Below are positions 50,906 to 62,900 of a DNA stretch of 64,000 nt, piece after piece (position 1 is the first letter of the stretch; each line of letters begins with the position of its first letter). The position numbers and the translations under genes were made by a program. The DNA is taken from the NCBI GenBank assembly GCA_940671915.1, contig CALNVZ010003432.1:3657427-3721426 (forward strand), given 5' to 3'. The notes below the pieces were generated by a model, which searched no databases, was not told where the DNA came from, and was given only the letters and a program-made list of their open reading frames with translations. This stretch comes from Paracentrotus lividus (lineage: Eukaryota; Echinodermata; Echinoidea; Camarodonta; Echinidae).

Positions 50906-53900
50906 TCATTATCACCGTCTACTTCATCTTCATCGTCATCACCAAGAATGATCTTTTCTAGGACAATTTTATTGACCCACCGTGGACCAAAATAAATAAA
51001 TAATAATAATCATGGTTTATAAAAAGCCTCCTTCGTGAATCGGTTAATCAGCTGCAGATTGTATAAAATATGCTCTCCGGCAACAATTGCTCCGCTGTAA
51101 ATTCCGTACTCTATTTGAATGACTTATTTCAACCCTGGATTTAACCCTACTCTAAGCCTCGCACATGCCTAAATGTAACCCTAACCCTATACAGTGTGTT
51201 TCAAATAAAAGGTAATCCATATTCCCACATAATCCATTTTGGATATTCATTTCTTTCATGTAATTAAAGACGAACTTTTCACCTTTACAATAATACCTTT
51301 CTTGGATCATAATTCTAATGCATAATTGAATAAATTGCAAATGAGATTGGAAGGTGCAGAGTCCATTTTTCCAAGTTTTAAGAAAATGAAAGAAGACTTG
51401 AGTGAATGCTGTCCTTGTCCCCGATCATTGAATAGGATTGCGTGCAATGGTGTGTGACTCCTTTGAAAACATATACTCAGCCTGCATCATTTGACAAAAA
51501 CTTGGAAAAATTGGATTATGTACCTGACATCTTCATTTGCAATTTATTCAGTTATGCGCTAGAGTTATGATTCAAGGTATCATTTTAAAGGTGAAGAGTC
51601 CGTATTTAATTATATGAAAGAAATAAATATCCGAAATGGATTAACTGGGAGTATGGCCCCTTCAAAAATGGATTACCTTTTATTTGAAACACACTGTATT
51701 ACGTGAAATAGATCCAGGCCGCAATTGTCGCTGGAGCAACTGTCTCCGAAGTTGTTTGTTTGTTTGTGTGGTTTTTTTTTGTTTGTTTGTTTTCGTTTTG
51801 TTTTGTTTTTTTTTGGGGGGGGGGGGGGAAAGGGGGGGGGGCGCATTCTCGAAGGCTGACTAAAGTTAGTACTGTATTAAGTAGGCCTACTAACTTTAGT
51901 CACCCGGCTTCGGAGAATACCGGTTAATGATAATTGAAATATGATATTGATTTTCTTTTTAAATCTTTACGTTCGTCTATTTTTTTTTATTTTCATTTTT
52001 ATAACAGGTATCGTTATAATAGCTTTTCGAACTGTAATTTTTAAGTTCAATCATTTAATCATAAAATTGTATGTTCATACTAAAAACTGTTATGAATATT
52101 TTGACCTCCATTTTCCATTCATCTTCTCATCACACAGACATAGTTACTGACCGTACCGACTTCATGCTCATAAGAGAACGTCATCTTTCTGGGTATAATA
52201 ACGACTACCAAGTCGGTCTTACGGTCAACCAGTGCGCAGCCGCATGCGTGGCTGCGACGAGCTTTGTCTGTCGGTCATTCGACTTTCACCATTCTGACGG
52301 CGGTTGCTACTTGAGCGAGGAGAACGACAGAACTGTCGCCCTTACCAGCGGGTCGGACTATCATCTTCATGTTCGTATCAGTAAGTACTCAGACAGGGGT
52401 TATTACAACCGGTAATGTCGCAGCAACGCAAAATGTCACACCGACGTTTTATTTGCGTTTGGGACACGTTTTGACGTCACCATCCCAAAGACGTGATTGG
52501 GATTCGAACCTCGATCTGGTTCGTATGTTTGTACTCTGATGCAGAGAAAAAAAAATTAAAATAATTTAAATTAATTCAGTGCATAACAGACAAAGCACAT
52601 CAGCCTACAAACGGAGGGGACCAAGGTTTGAATCCCAGTCACGTCTTTCAGAATGATAACGTCAAAGATTGGTCAAAGACTACACGTAGATTATGCGTTA
52701 GTGTGACATAATGCTTCGCTGTGACATTACCCGTTGTAACAGGGGTCCCAACAGAGCAATAGCATAACGAAATCTTTGATAATAAATGGACTGCTAGCTG
52801 TTTCAGGACGTTGATAATTGTTGCCGAGATTCATCTCAGTCCAACGTTGCCATGGTCACACTCCAGACACATATCTCTTTATAAAAACTATAAAAACAGA
52901 TTCCCGCTATATGGTGTGACCGATCTTTTATGAAAACAATGTTGGCTGTTTCAGATCTGGGCGTTTGAAAATGTTTTAAATATAAATAATAGTAATTAAA
53001 ATCAATGAAAATGTCGCCTAGCTTTCATTTACTTTTGCATTTGATTTGATACATATATCTATTTATTTACCAGAATTTCGGATTACAATCATGAAGGATG
53101 AACCGTTATACTGGAACAAAAACAAGCTTGATTTACACACTTCTAAGCGCTTGTGGTATTTTGAGATATTTCGTTATAAAAACAGTATAAAATTATTAAT
53201 ACATTTTGTTACCCTTTTTTCTTTTTCAGTGGATGCAATTGTAGATCCCTATGAAGGTAAGCAAAGTCACTTTAATATTCCGATGAGAAGAGTTTGAAGA
53301 TTAAATAAAATATTATTCCTATGTCATCTTAGAGGTAAATTGTGCTCTTAGTTCATTAATTCATAAATTAACTTAATATATACTTTTTAATCATTTGTTA
53401 ATTCATTTATACTTTTATTTGGGTCTTCATATATTTTATTCGTTCATTACTTATTCTTCATGTTCTTCGAAGCTTTCATTTATTCATATTTTTTTTTCTA
53501 AATAAATCGTTCATTAATTTACATGTATCTCTTATTTAACCCTTTCATCCTATTATTAATTTCTAATGTTTAATTCCTCCAAACATTTTTTATCGTTCCA
53601 GAACCTAGCAGTTGTTCAAGTGGCTGGCAAGAAAGAGACTCCCAGTGTTATAGAACCTTTCACGGATCTCGGACCTGGCTTGATGCAGAAACATATTGTC
53701 AAGAGCAAGGAGGTTTGTTGTCTTTTATATATATATTTTTTTTTATCCCGCAAAAGTTTGTGCTTTTATCAGAGAAATCCCGGCCCCTGATATTAATTTG
53801 CATGATGAAAACAGAAAACGCAGTCAAATGAAAAATTGGAAATGAAAATATATCATTATAGTAAATAGTGGTAGAAAAATAAGCGTCGTCATTGGATAGA

Positions 53901-56900
53901 TCAGTACCACGTGACCTACCTTCAATATGTTATATTGTACATATGTACAATATAACTTTCGGTTTTTGTAGGGTAAAGCCCGTGTTAAATGAATGGGGAG
54001 AGTATCGATGCTTTCGATTGCCTTGTTGCGCTGGCGCGTAATAACAGTAAAATGGTGTGCGCAAAAGTCATTCACAATGGATACGCGGAGCAACAAAATA
54101 CGTCACAATAGCTAAATTAGCGCCAAAAATTTGGCAAAGATAAAAACCAGATTAGGCAAGGTCAAAGATCTAGGGGTCTATTTACTATAATAAATAGTGA
54201 ACGCTCTATCTTGCAACATTACTGGACTATATGAACTCCAAATACTAAATTATCCCTCGTGCAGATCTATTTCACCTCGGCCTGCGGCCTCGGGGAAACA
54301 ACTCTGCACTCGAGATAATTCTGTATTTGTCGTACTTATAATCCAGTATATTGCGCGATAGATTGTACACTATTTACATAATATAATTCTATTAATATGC
54401 GCTTCATTTGGCTGGGAAAATTGTATATTTAAAAGCATCCTTTAAAGTTTACAATCAACTTACATACAAAAAACAAACAAACAAACATTCTATCATACTA
54501 TTTCCATTATACATCATTCTACCACAAAAATGTGACTCTTCCAGTCAACATGAATCGTGTATGACTTCTCTGAGTGGGAGAATCATTGTATACAAAAATT
54601 AAATAAAAAAGAACTTAGGTAAGAGTTTCTCCTATCTTTCTGTTCCCAATATTAAACTTAATCGATCAAGCAGATAAATCATGAAATGTATATCTTAAGG
54701 TTTGAGGTTCGAATCCCAGCCTTTTGACAGCCGTCCTCTGACAAGACATCAATCTACATTTGCCTCACTCGACCCAGGTGTGCCTGACAGGAATCAATTC
54801 CTTGAATTCTAAAGCGCCATATGGCAGCCATTATACTCAAGTCGGGTAATGATCATTGCGCGATCCTGCTGAGCCTAAAGCCCGTCTCACACTGTGTGAT
54901 TTGCTGCGATGTGATTTTGGAGGAAAGTGTTATAATGTTTGATAAGAACATTCAAACAATGAAATTCATGCTTTCCGAAGTTATGGGTATTCCTTTGAAT
55001 ACTAAAATTAAAATTAACGGCGATTGCGAACCCCCTTCTCTGTATAAAATCAAATTGTTTCCATATCGCAATGACGTCACAGCGATCTTGCGATTTTAAG
55101 CTAAATTGAACTTTACTCCAAAAAAAAAAATCGATCACAGTGTTCCTGTATGACTTTTACCTCTCATAAGATACTTTTGCATGTTTCAAAATATCACATT
55201 TAATGCAAACTGCCATTTTGTTCTAAAAATCACATCGCAACAAATCGCACAGTGTGAGGCGGGCTTAAGGTTGATGATGAGTTCCTATACAGTGTGTCCC
55301 AAAAAGAACTATACACTTTTTAAATAGCTACCAAATAGAAAAATATATGCTTCTTGGGGGAAAGATTTATATGTATATAAGGCTCATATCCTCAACTATC
55401 ATTATGACACAAAAAATTCCGAAAATAACCCATGCTTCAGTGAGTAATGCCCACTTTTGTAAAGGGCATAAAAATTAGCCTGCGCAGGAATTCACGATTC
55501 ATTTTGCACCTGGTTATGGAACGCCATGAAGGAGTCAAAATTACAAAAATAACTTGAAGTCAAAGCATAAATCAATAATATGAAAACAAATGGTGAAACA
55601 TAACATTTTTGCATAATATTAATTGTTTTTTCTGACTTTTGGTTTATCTTTGACTCTGTTGGCAGATTTATTCCATCGTTAATTTTAACTAATTCATGGC
55701 GTTCCATAACCAGGTGCATAATGAATAGTGAATTCCTGCGCAGGCTAATTTTTGTGTCCTTTACAAAAGTGGGCATTACTCACTGAAGCATGCATTATTT
55801 TCGGAATTTTTGGTGTCATAATGATAGTTGAGGATATGAGTCTTATATACATACAAACCTTTTATCCAAGAATCTTATATTTTTTTATTTGGTAGCCATT
55901 TCAAAAGTTTATAGTTCTTTTTGGGACGCACTGTATTATGAGCCTACAACAAATCTATATAATTAATTTTGCAATAGTATAAGCTATATATTAATTTATG
56001 TGATTTTTTAAAATGATTATCTAGGTCATCTGGTGACTCCGTCAGATTTGGCAGAGTATGACTATGTCAAAAGACTGTTTCGATGGGCGCAGAAGGCAGC
56101 TACTCATTTCTATATCGGACTAAATGACATAGAAGAAGAGGGTATGTTTTTAATATCTATTTCAAATTATGTGATTTTTATTTTGTTGAATGTTGTGGTA
56201 GTATCGAATAATAATTTCTATTCATTAAGTATTTTCACAGATTTTCTTTTCTTTTTTTTTTTGCTCGAAGGGCAGGTGAAATATAGGTTAATATAAGGAG
56301 GCATATTTCTGTGTAGGTCGTAACTCTTTCACACCCATTTTCAAAAGTTAAATGTTGAACTGTTCAGGTAGATATGCTAATATCGTGTTATCCAATGACG
56401 TAGATCTGCAGACACTTTCTTTTATTAGCGGGTGATGATGAATAGATCATCCCTACAATTACAAAAAAAAGTAATGTCTACGTCAGCAAGGCTATCATTA
56501 CTTTAAGGAACATAAGAGTAGTCCACCTTAATGTTATTTATTTTACTATATTATGGTATTCTATGAACTTCAATTTTACTTGTGCTCATTCAATTCTAGC
56601 TGTTAATAATGTGACGCGTAATTAAGTTAAAAGAAAAAGAAGAATAAGAAGATAACGAAGAACAAGAAGAAAACAAAAGAAGAAGAAGAAGAAGAAGAAG
56701 AAGAAGAAGAAGAAGAAGAAGAAGAAGAAGAAGAAGAAGAAGAAGAAGAAGAAGAAGAAGAAGAAGAAGAAGAGAAAGAAGAAGAAGAAGAAGACCTTTT
56801 TTTTTGACTTTCAAAGTAAAACGTTTATTTACTAATTCAAAATTTACCAAATATAATATGTATAATCAATAGATGGCACTTACACTAGTCATGATCGGTA

Positions 56901-59900
56901 TTTTAACCATTATTGATAAACATTAAAGGTAATAATCATGTTATATTAAAGCGGAATCACTTTATTGAGTATATATATTCGAACATGAACATAAACAGTA
57001 ATGCCACTGCATGAGTGGAGGGGGTATAAGGCTCTAGCTAATTAAGAGCCTTCAAAGAGTAAATGGATACATAAGTCAAGACGCATGAATAATACGAGAT
57101 AAACTTAGTTAATTAACCATGTTTTTAGCCATTATCATCTGAAATAAAAGTACAGTTGTTGTGAGACCAAGTTTGTGAAATGATTCATGATTGTTCTGTA
57201 CTTTGGTAGAACTCAAATCATAATTTATCCTGGTTTTTATTCTGGATAACCAAAAAGGAAGAGGATAAAGAACGGGGATGTACGATAAAAGCCAAACAAT
57301 GTACTTTTGAAAACTGGATAATAAGGTAATTTGATAGGCGTACAGCCTCCGACAACGACCCCCCTGCATGTGGAATGAGGAGTCCGATATTTGTCCAAAG
57401 TCAATTTTGATTTTGGGGTAGAAGACGTGAGAGAAAGATGATGAAGAAGATCCAGGCTGGTTGAATAGAAGTACATTCGGATGAAAGATGTAGGTAGTTC
57501 TTTCTCACCACACCACCCCACAAGAAGAAGATTTCTGGTTGAGATAGATGTCAGAAACGGTCGATATGAGAGATGTAGTACATGTGTGATAAGGTGTTTG
57601 TATGGATAATCTCCGTCTTCCTTGTATGATGGGTACCGGTTATATTTCAGTCCAGTTTACAGTGTGGGACGATGAGATTAATTGCTGTGTTGTGCAGTGA
57701 GTGGATTTGGTTTCGGTAAAGAGTTATACGGAGGCAGTTGAGGATGTTTAGATTTTTGCTTGCTGGAAACTGTAAGGCGATGTTGGGGAGGTGGTGCCCT
57801 TGATGTATTGGTGAATAGGAGTTGCAAATTTGATCAAGATTAACAAGGTTGATCTGTAAGAAGAGTGAAGATAACGTTGTCATGTTGAGTGTTACCCACT
57901 CCAACGTCGGAAATTACTTGGGGAAAAGATGAGGCAAACAGTACGTGAAATCTTGAAAGTTCCAAACTGGGGAGCTGGCGAATGGAAGGACGCTGTGGAT
58001 GGATGAAAAGATCACATCATCTGCGCGAATCACTTGCGATTAAATTGTTTACAAGATGTTTAACCAAGTTTGATTCCACATGCAAAGAGTCTATGAGGGA
58101 AAAGTGCAACACTTAGTCAAAGAAAAATCAAAGAATCGATGATAATTTAAAAAGGAATATCAAAACATGGTTAACAGAGAAGGACAGATGTGTCTATCCT
58201 GAGTTTCCAGATAAATTCCAAGCACTGTAAATTTCGGAATAGAACAAGGAATGCTAGTGAAGTATTTGGGTTCCAGTTCAATTAAAAATAATTGATAATC
58301 CAATGAACCTTTTATACATTCGAAGAAAATATGAAAACACATGTTACGCAAGGGTGAGGACATAAAATTAAGGAAACGTTGTTAAGAAGCTATGCGAAAT
58401 GTAAGGGTTCGTGCTAGGAGACATACTAATTCCAAGTCCACCTATTACAGGGTTGTTGAAAAAGGACCGATGCCTTTAAAAGGTGCCTTTTCCTAGAAGA
58501 CAAGTCAATCAGAAATTTTTTGGAGCTCATATTAAGATATGAGTAGAAGGAGAAACGGTTTGCCAAACAAGAAAAAGCTTAGATGCGGCTAAACTGATTG
58601 TTCAACAATGACTTTTCCTTTTAAGGGAGAGAAAATGGATAACCTACTCCAACGAGAAAAGGTTTTTGTGCAGGTTTTTCTTTACATTTTATCCAGTTTA
58701 TTATTGATATAATCTGTTGTATTACCAAGGTGAACTCCAAGAAAGAGTACGAGCGCTCTCTATTGTTCCATTGAAAAATTAAGAGGCTTGTCCTGTTTGG
58801 TCTGGCGCCCAGAGAGCCAAGCCCAGAGTCCTTGTGAATTTAACATGATTAAGGCAAGCAGCTGATGCTTATTATAAAAGTGATAGTACGTATCTAAGAT
58901 TATATCGGATAACCATCTCATCTCTAGTTACAAAGATAGATATGTCATCAGCAATAGGCCGATACAAGAAATATTCAAAACTTTTTATGGGAAATGTAAA
59001 AACACGAAGAACACATTGATTTTTTAATTTTTTTATAAACGGTTCTATAGCAAGACGAATACAATAGTCCCGATAAATGGACAGCTTGTGGCGTAGTGCC
59101 CTTTTGAAAGGAAAAGGGCGCTGGTGAGAGAGCCGCAAACGTTTGGATTACGCCCTCGCGGCGTCCCATTATTACAGAGAAGTTGAATAAGAAATAAAAA
59201 AATCACTCGTATACCCATGTGCTCTCCATTGTATTGGAAATAGGTAGTGTGGTCAACATTGTCAAATGCTTTCTTTTGATCTAAATTGACAATAGCAGAG
59301 GAGGTTATCATTGCAATATATAATATATGAATAATATCACGAATCAGATTAAGATTATCATATATTTCCTTTTCAGGAAATACAATATGTTTGGTCTTCA
59401 AGAGTACAATAATGTTGATATGTGGGTTTTCAGTTTATTAGCTAACACTTTTGCAAAAATCTTATAGTCATTATTCAGTAAAGAAACGGGTCGCCAATTT
59501 GAAATATTGGCCAAGTCACCCTTCTTCGGAATCAGAGTAAATTTTACAGCTTTACGAAAAGATTTTGGGGACGACTTCCAGAATTTATAGCATATTCGAA
59601 AAACAGAAAACATATCACTTCTATATCATGGGCAAAACGTCTGATAGAAATTCAGAAGAAAGGCCATCAAGACCGGGTGTTTTATTTTTGACTCAGTTGA
59701 CTGACGGCAATATCACATTCTTACAATATTTAGGGGAGAATCAAGAATTCAGAATCTTTAGGTGATCGAGTTTTCGGTAAATCATTTGTGATAGAGTTTA
59801 AGTGAAACATTCAAATCTTAGTGCGGCTGTATAAAGTCTTGTAAAATTCTCTTGAATATGAATTTTAAATTTCACTCTTGGTCCACTGTCTACAACGCCC

Positions 59901-62900
59901 CTGAATTAGAGACGAAATACGAGACAGTGTTTTCAACGTAGAGTTGGATTTTTCGGTACCATAAAAGAAAGCAGAGCTCGTATTACCATCTCATTAGCTA
60001 TATTGAAAACGAGATCTTAGCAAGTGCACCTTTGGCTTGATTCTTTAAAAGAATATTTTTAAATCATTCTTTGTTCAGCAAGGCTGCTTAATTTTCCGAG
60101 GCTGAAAATAGGCGCGAATGGCAATTCATCAATCGTATTATTTATTGTTACATCACAACGCCTCTCTTTTTTCATTGGCTAACCTTGAACCATACATTTG
60201 GCTAAGCGATTTTAATATGAGATTTCCAAAATCCCACCACGACAAAAATAATTCGGAAAGCTCGTTTTCTGTTTTTGCCAATCAGTCCAAAAATCTGAAA
60301 TAATATCTATATAATCATTATCTCTAGTAAGCGAATTATAAAGATGCAATATGCACTTTCCTCTTGGTTTTTTGTAGAGAATCTTAATTTTGAGGGATAC
60401 TGCAACAATGATCAGAAAGAGAACATGGAAGATTTGGGAAGATAAATTTGAAGGGGCTAAAGAAGTAGGCAACATAAAAACGGTGACTCGAGCCTTGCTC
60501 TTCGAGACGCCGGAGATGCTATGAGGTTTACTTCGATGCCAAGTATATTTAATTCTGATGAGGGTGCAGCAGTCTACGCCAACTATCACAAGTCGCAAGC
60601 TTTCGATTGAAAAATTTGAGAGAAGAAGAAATTTTTATTATCTATGTTCAGTAGGGCTTTTCTTGTCTATCCATTGAAAGGGGTTCAGGGTGCAATTTAA
60701 AATCTCCACCTAGATAAACATCCCTTCGTGCATTGCCTTAACGTGGGAAAAATAATTGAATTAATTGGCTTGAAGTGGCAAGCTTGTTATCGGGGGAACT
60801 AAAATGTTGTACAAATGATAGTAATATTACAATGAAACTCGATTTTAACGTATAGAATATGACTATTGAAGATACGTCATGCGTAACAACATTACAATGG
60901 TTGTTCTTTACAAGAGTAACAACTCCTGAACCCCTCTTGTCTCCCGGAGCACAAAAGGATTATAAGTAAGACCACAAAGTCCAGCAATTTGAATATTCTG
61001 GAAAGCTCATTGGTTTCTTGCAAAAACACAACACAAGAAATTAAAAGCGAAATTTTTTCAGCATATGAAAGGATGGAGGCCGTTTTTAGGTGGAATTTGA
61101 AACATCCACCAGTTTTTGAGGGAGAGCAACGACGAAACTCATGGAAAGAGTAAAAAGCAAAAAGTCAAGCCTACTTTCATGAAAGAAGAAGAAGAAAGGG
61201 GTTACAACATCTAGTTTATGTAATAAGTTTTGAGAAGATCACTTTGCTGGGTACTTTTGGTAAAAGGGGACTTTTTACCAAAGGCCTTAGTTGCCTCACA
61301 AGCCCCGGTTATGTTGGAAGTAAATTTTCTGGCAACTTCCAAGGTGTTTTTCTAGCTTTTACTACCTTAAGGAATTTTATCAATTCTTTTCTGAAAGCGG
61401 GTCCTTGGCTGGATGGAAAAGGATGAGCCCTCCAGTACCGAAGATTCATCATCGGTCTGAGGGTCATCCAACCAACATCATCAGTATCAGCACGTATCTG
61501 CTGTTGAGGCGCTGTGGAGGGATGGGGTTTGGTGAACAGGGCAGAGAGGAAGGGGTGGGGGATTGGGTTCTGATGAAACCTGGGGAGTGAGACTTTTCTC
61601 ATCAGCTTTCTTGCAGGGGTAGCTGACAAAATTGGGACAAGTTTTTGTTTTCTGTGTTTTTCCGACGTTAGGGACAGTGGGGAGATTGCTTCCTTTTTGT
61701 GCAAACAACGTCTGAGAAAAGTCTCGACGGGGGCTGTGGGTGATTCCCAAATAGGGGCTTCATGAGGGGATTGTAAAGAGGGAGTTTCTTCTAGGGGGGT
61801 TCATTCATTCCGAGTTTACTTGAGTGCCAATGTGAGGGGGATTTTTCTCACGGTTCTAGCAGCAACAGTCTGGCGCGGAGAGGCGGACCCGGACCCAAAA
61901 GGGGCACCACCATGACACACGAGGACTTGCATTTGAGCCTGCTCCTGCTCCCTATGCAGGGTTCAGTTTACGGTTTTGAAACCTTGGGGAAGATGTTCTT
62001 CGTCAGATTTACCTTTACATGTTTACTGTGTGCAAACAGGGGGGTGTGGGTCACGTGGGTTGATTATGAACTGCTTTCTTGCAATTTGTTACTCAGATGA
62101 CCCGCCTCTCCCGCACGCAAAGCAACGAGCTGCCTCCGTGGAAATAGAAAACACGGTAGCTGATACCTATTGTGAATGAAATTAATAAAAATCGGGAGGA
62201 GTGACATTAGGTTTTGAGAAGGACTGAACTTGTCTGCGAAAGGACATGATGTGTGCAAATTTCTTACTTTGAAAACAATTTGGTATAGGTGGCGAATTTG
62301 TGAAACAACCTTACAGAAAGTACTCATATGTGTTAACTAGTACGACTTCGGAATTTCGGTATAAACGTTTGACAAGGTGATTCTCGTTGTGGGTAGTACA
62401 AGGGGGGAAACCGAGATGAATGCCCTCTCTGAAAGTGAAACCATTGTCTACAGCATTGATTACAGTCTCCCTTGATTTCAAATAAATTGCAATTCGTTGA
62501 TTGCTGATGCGCGACGCAGAAATAATGCTCTGAGCAGTGTGTTGTTTCTGCAAACGCCTTTACATAATCCTAATATGGAAATTGCCATTCTCAGCATAGA
62601 ACGAAATGCCTATTTCTATTCACTCTGTTAAACGGCTCAGTGGCCACAGGGTTTACTCCCTGAGGTTGCCCGTACTGGGCCCGGCTGATCCCGGGAAGCC
62701 GATGCACTGGCCATTGTGCCTGACAAACAATATCAAAATAGAATCAACGTCAAAGTACAAAAAATTACAATAAAAAAACACATTTAAGGTGACTTGGATT
62801 ACAAAAACGGGTATTGGTAATACGTATGATGTGTAAACAAACACTTAGTATTAGCAAAACTTTATTACTATACCGTATAAACACTACAAAAACTTTTACA

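Noticed and set aside
50746..50961. Isoleucine-rich ORF
   Set aside because: Pure product of the (ATC)n microsatellite.
51160..51192. Telomere-like CCCTAACCCTA
   Set aside because: Only two adjacent near-units plus scattered CCCTA; not a telomeric array.
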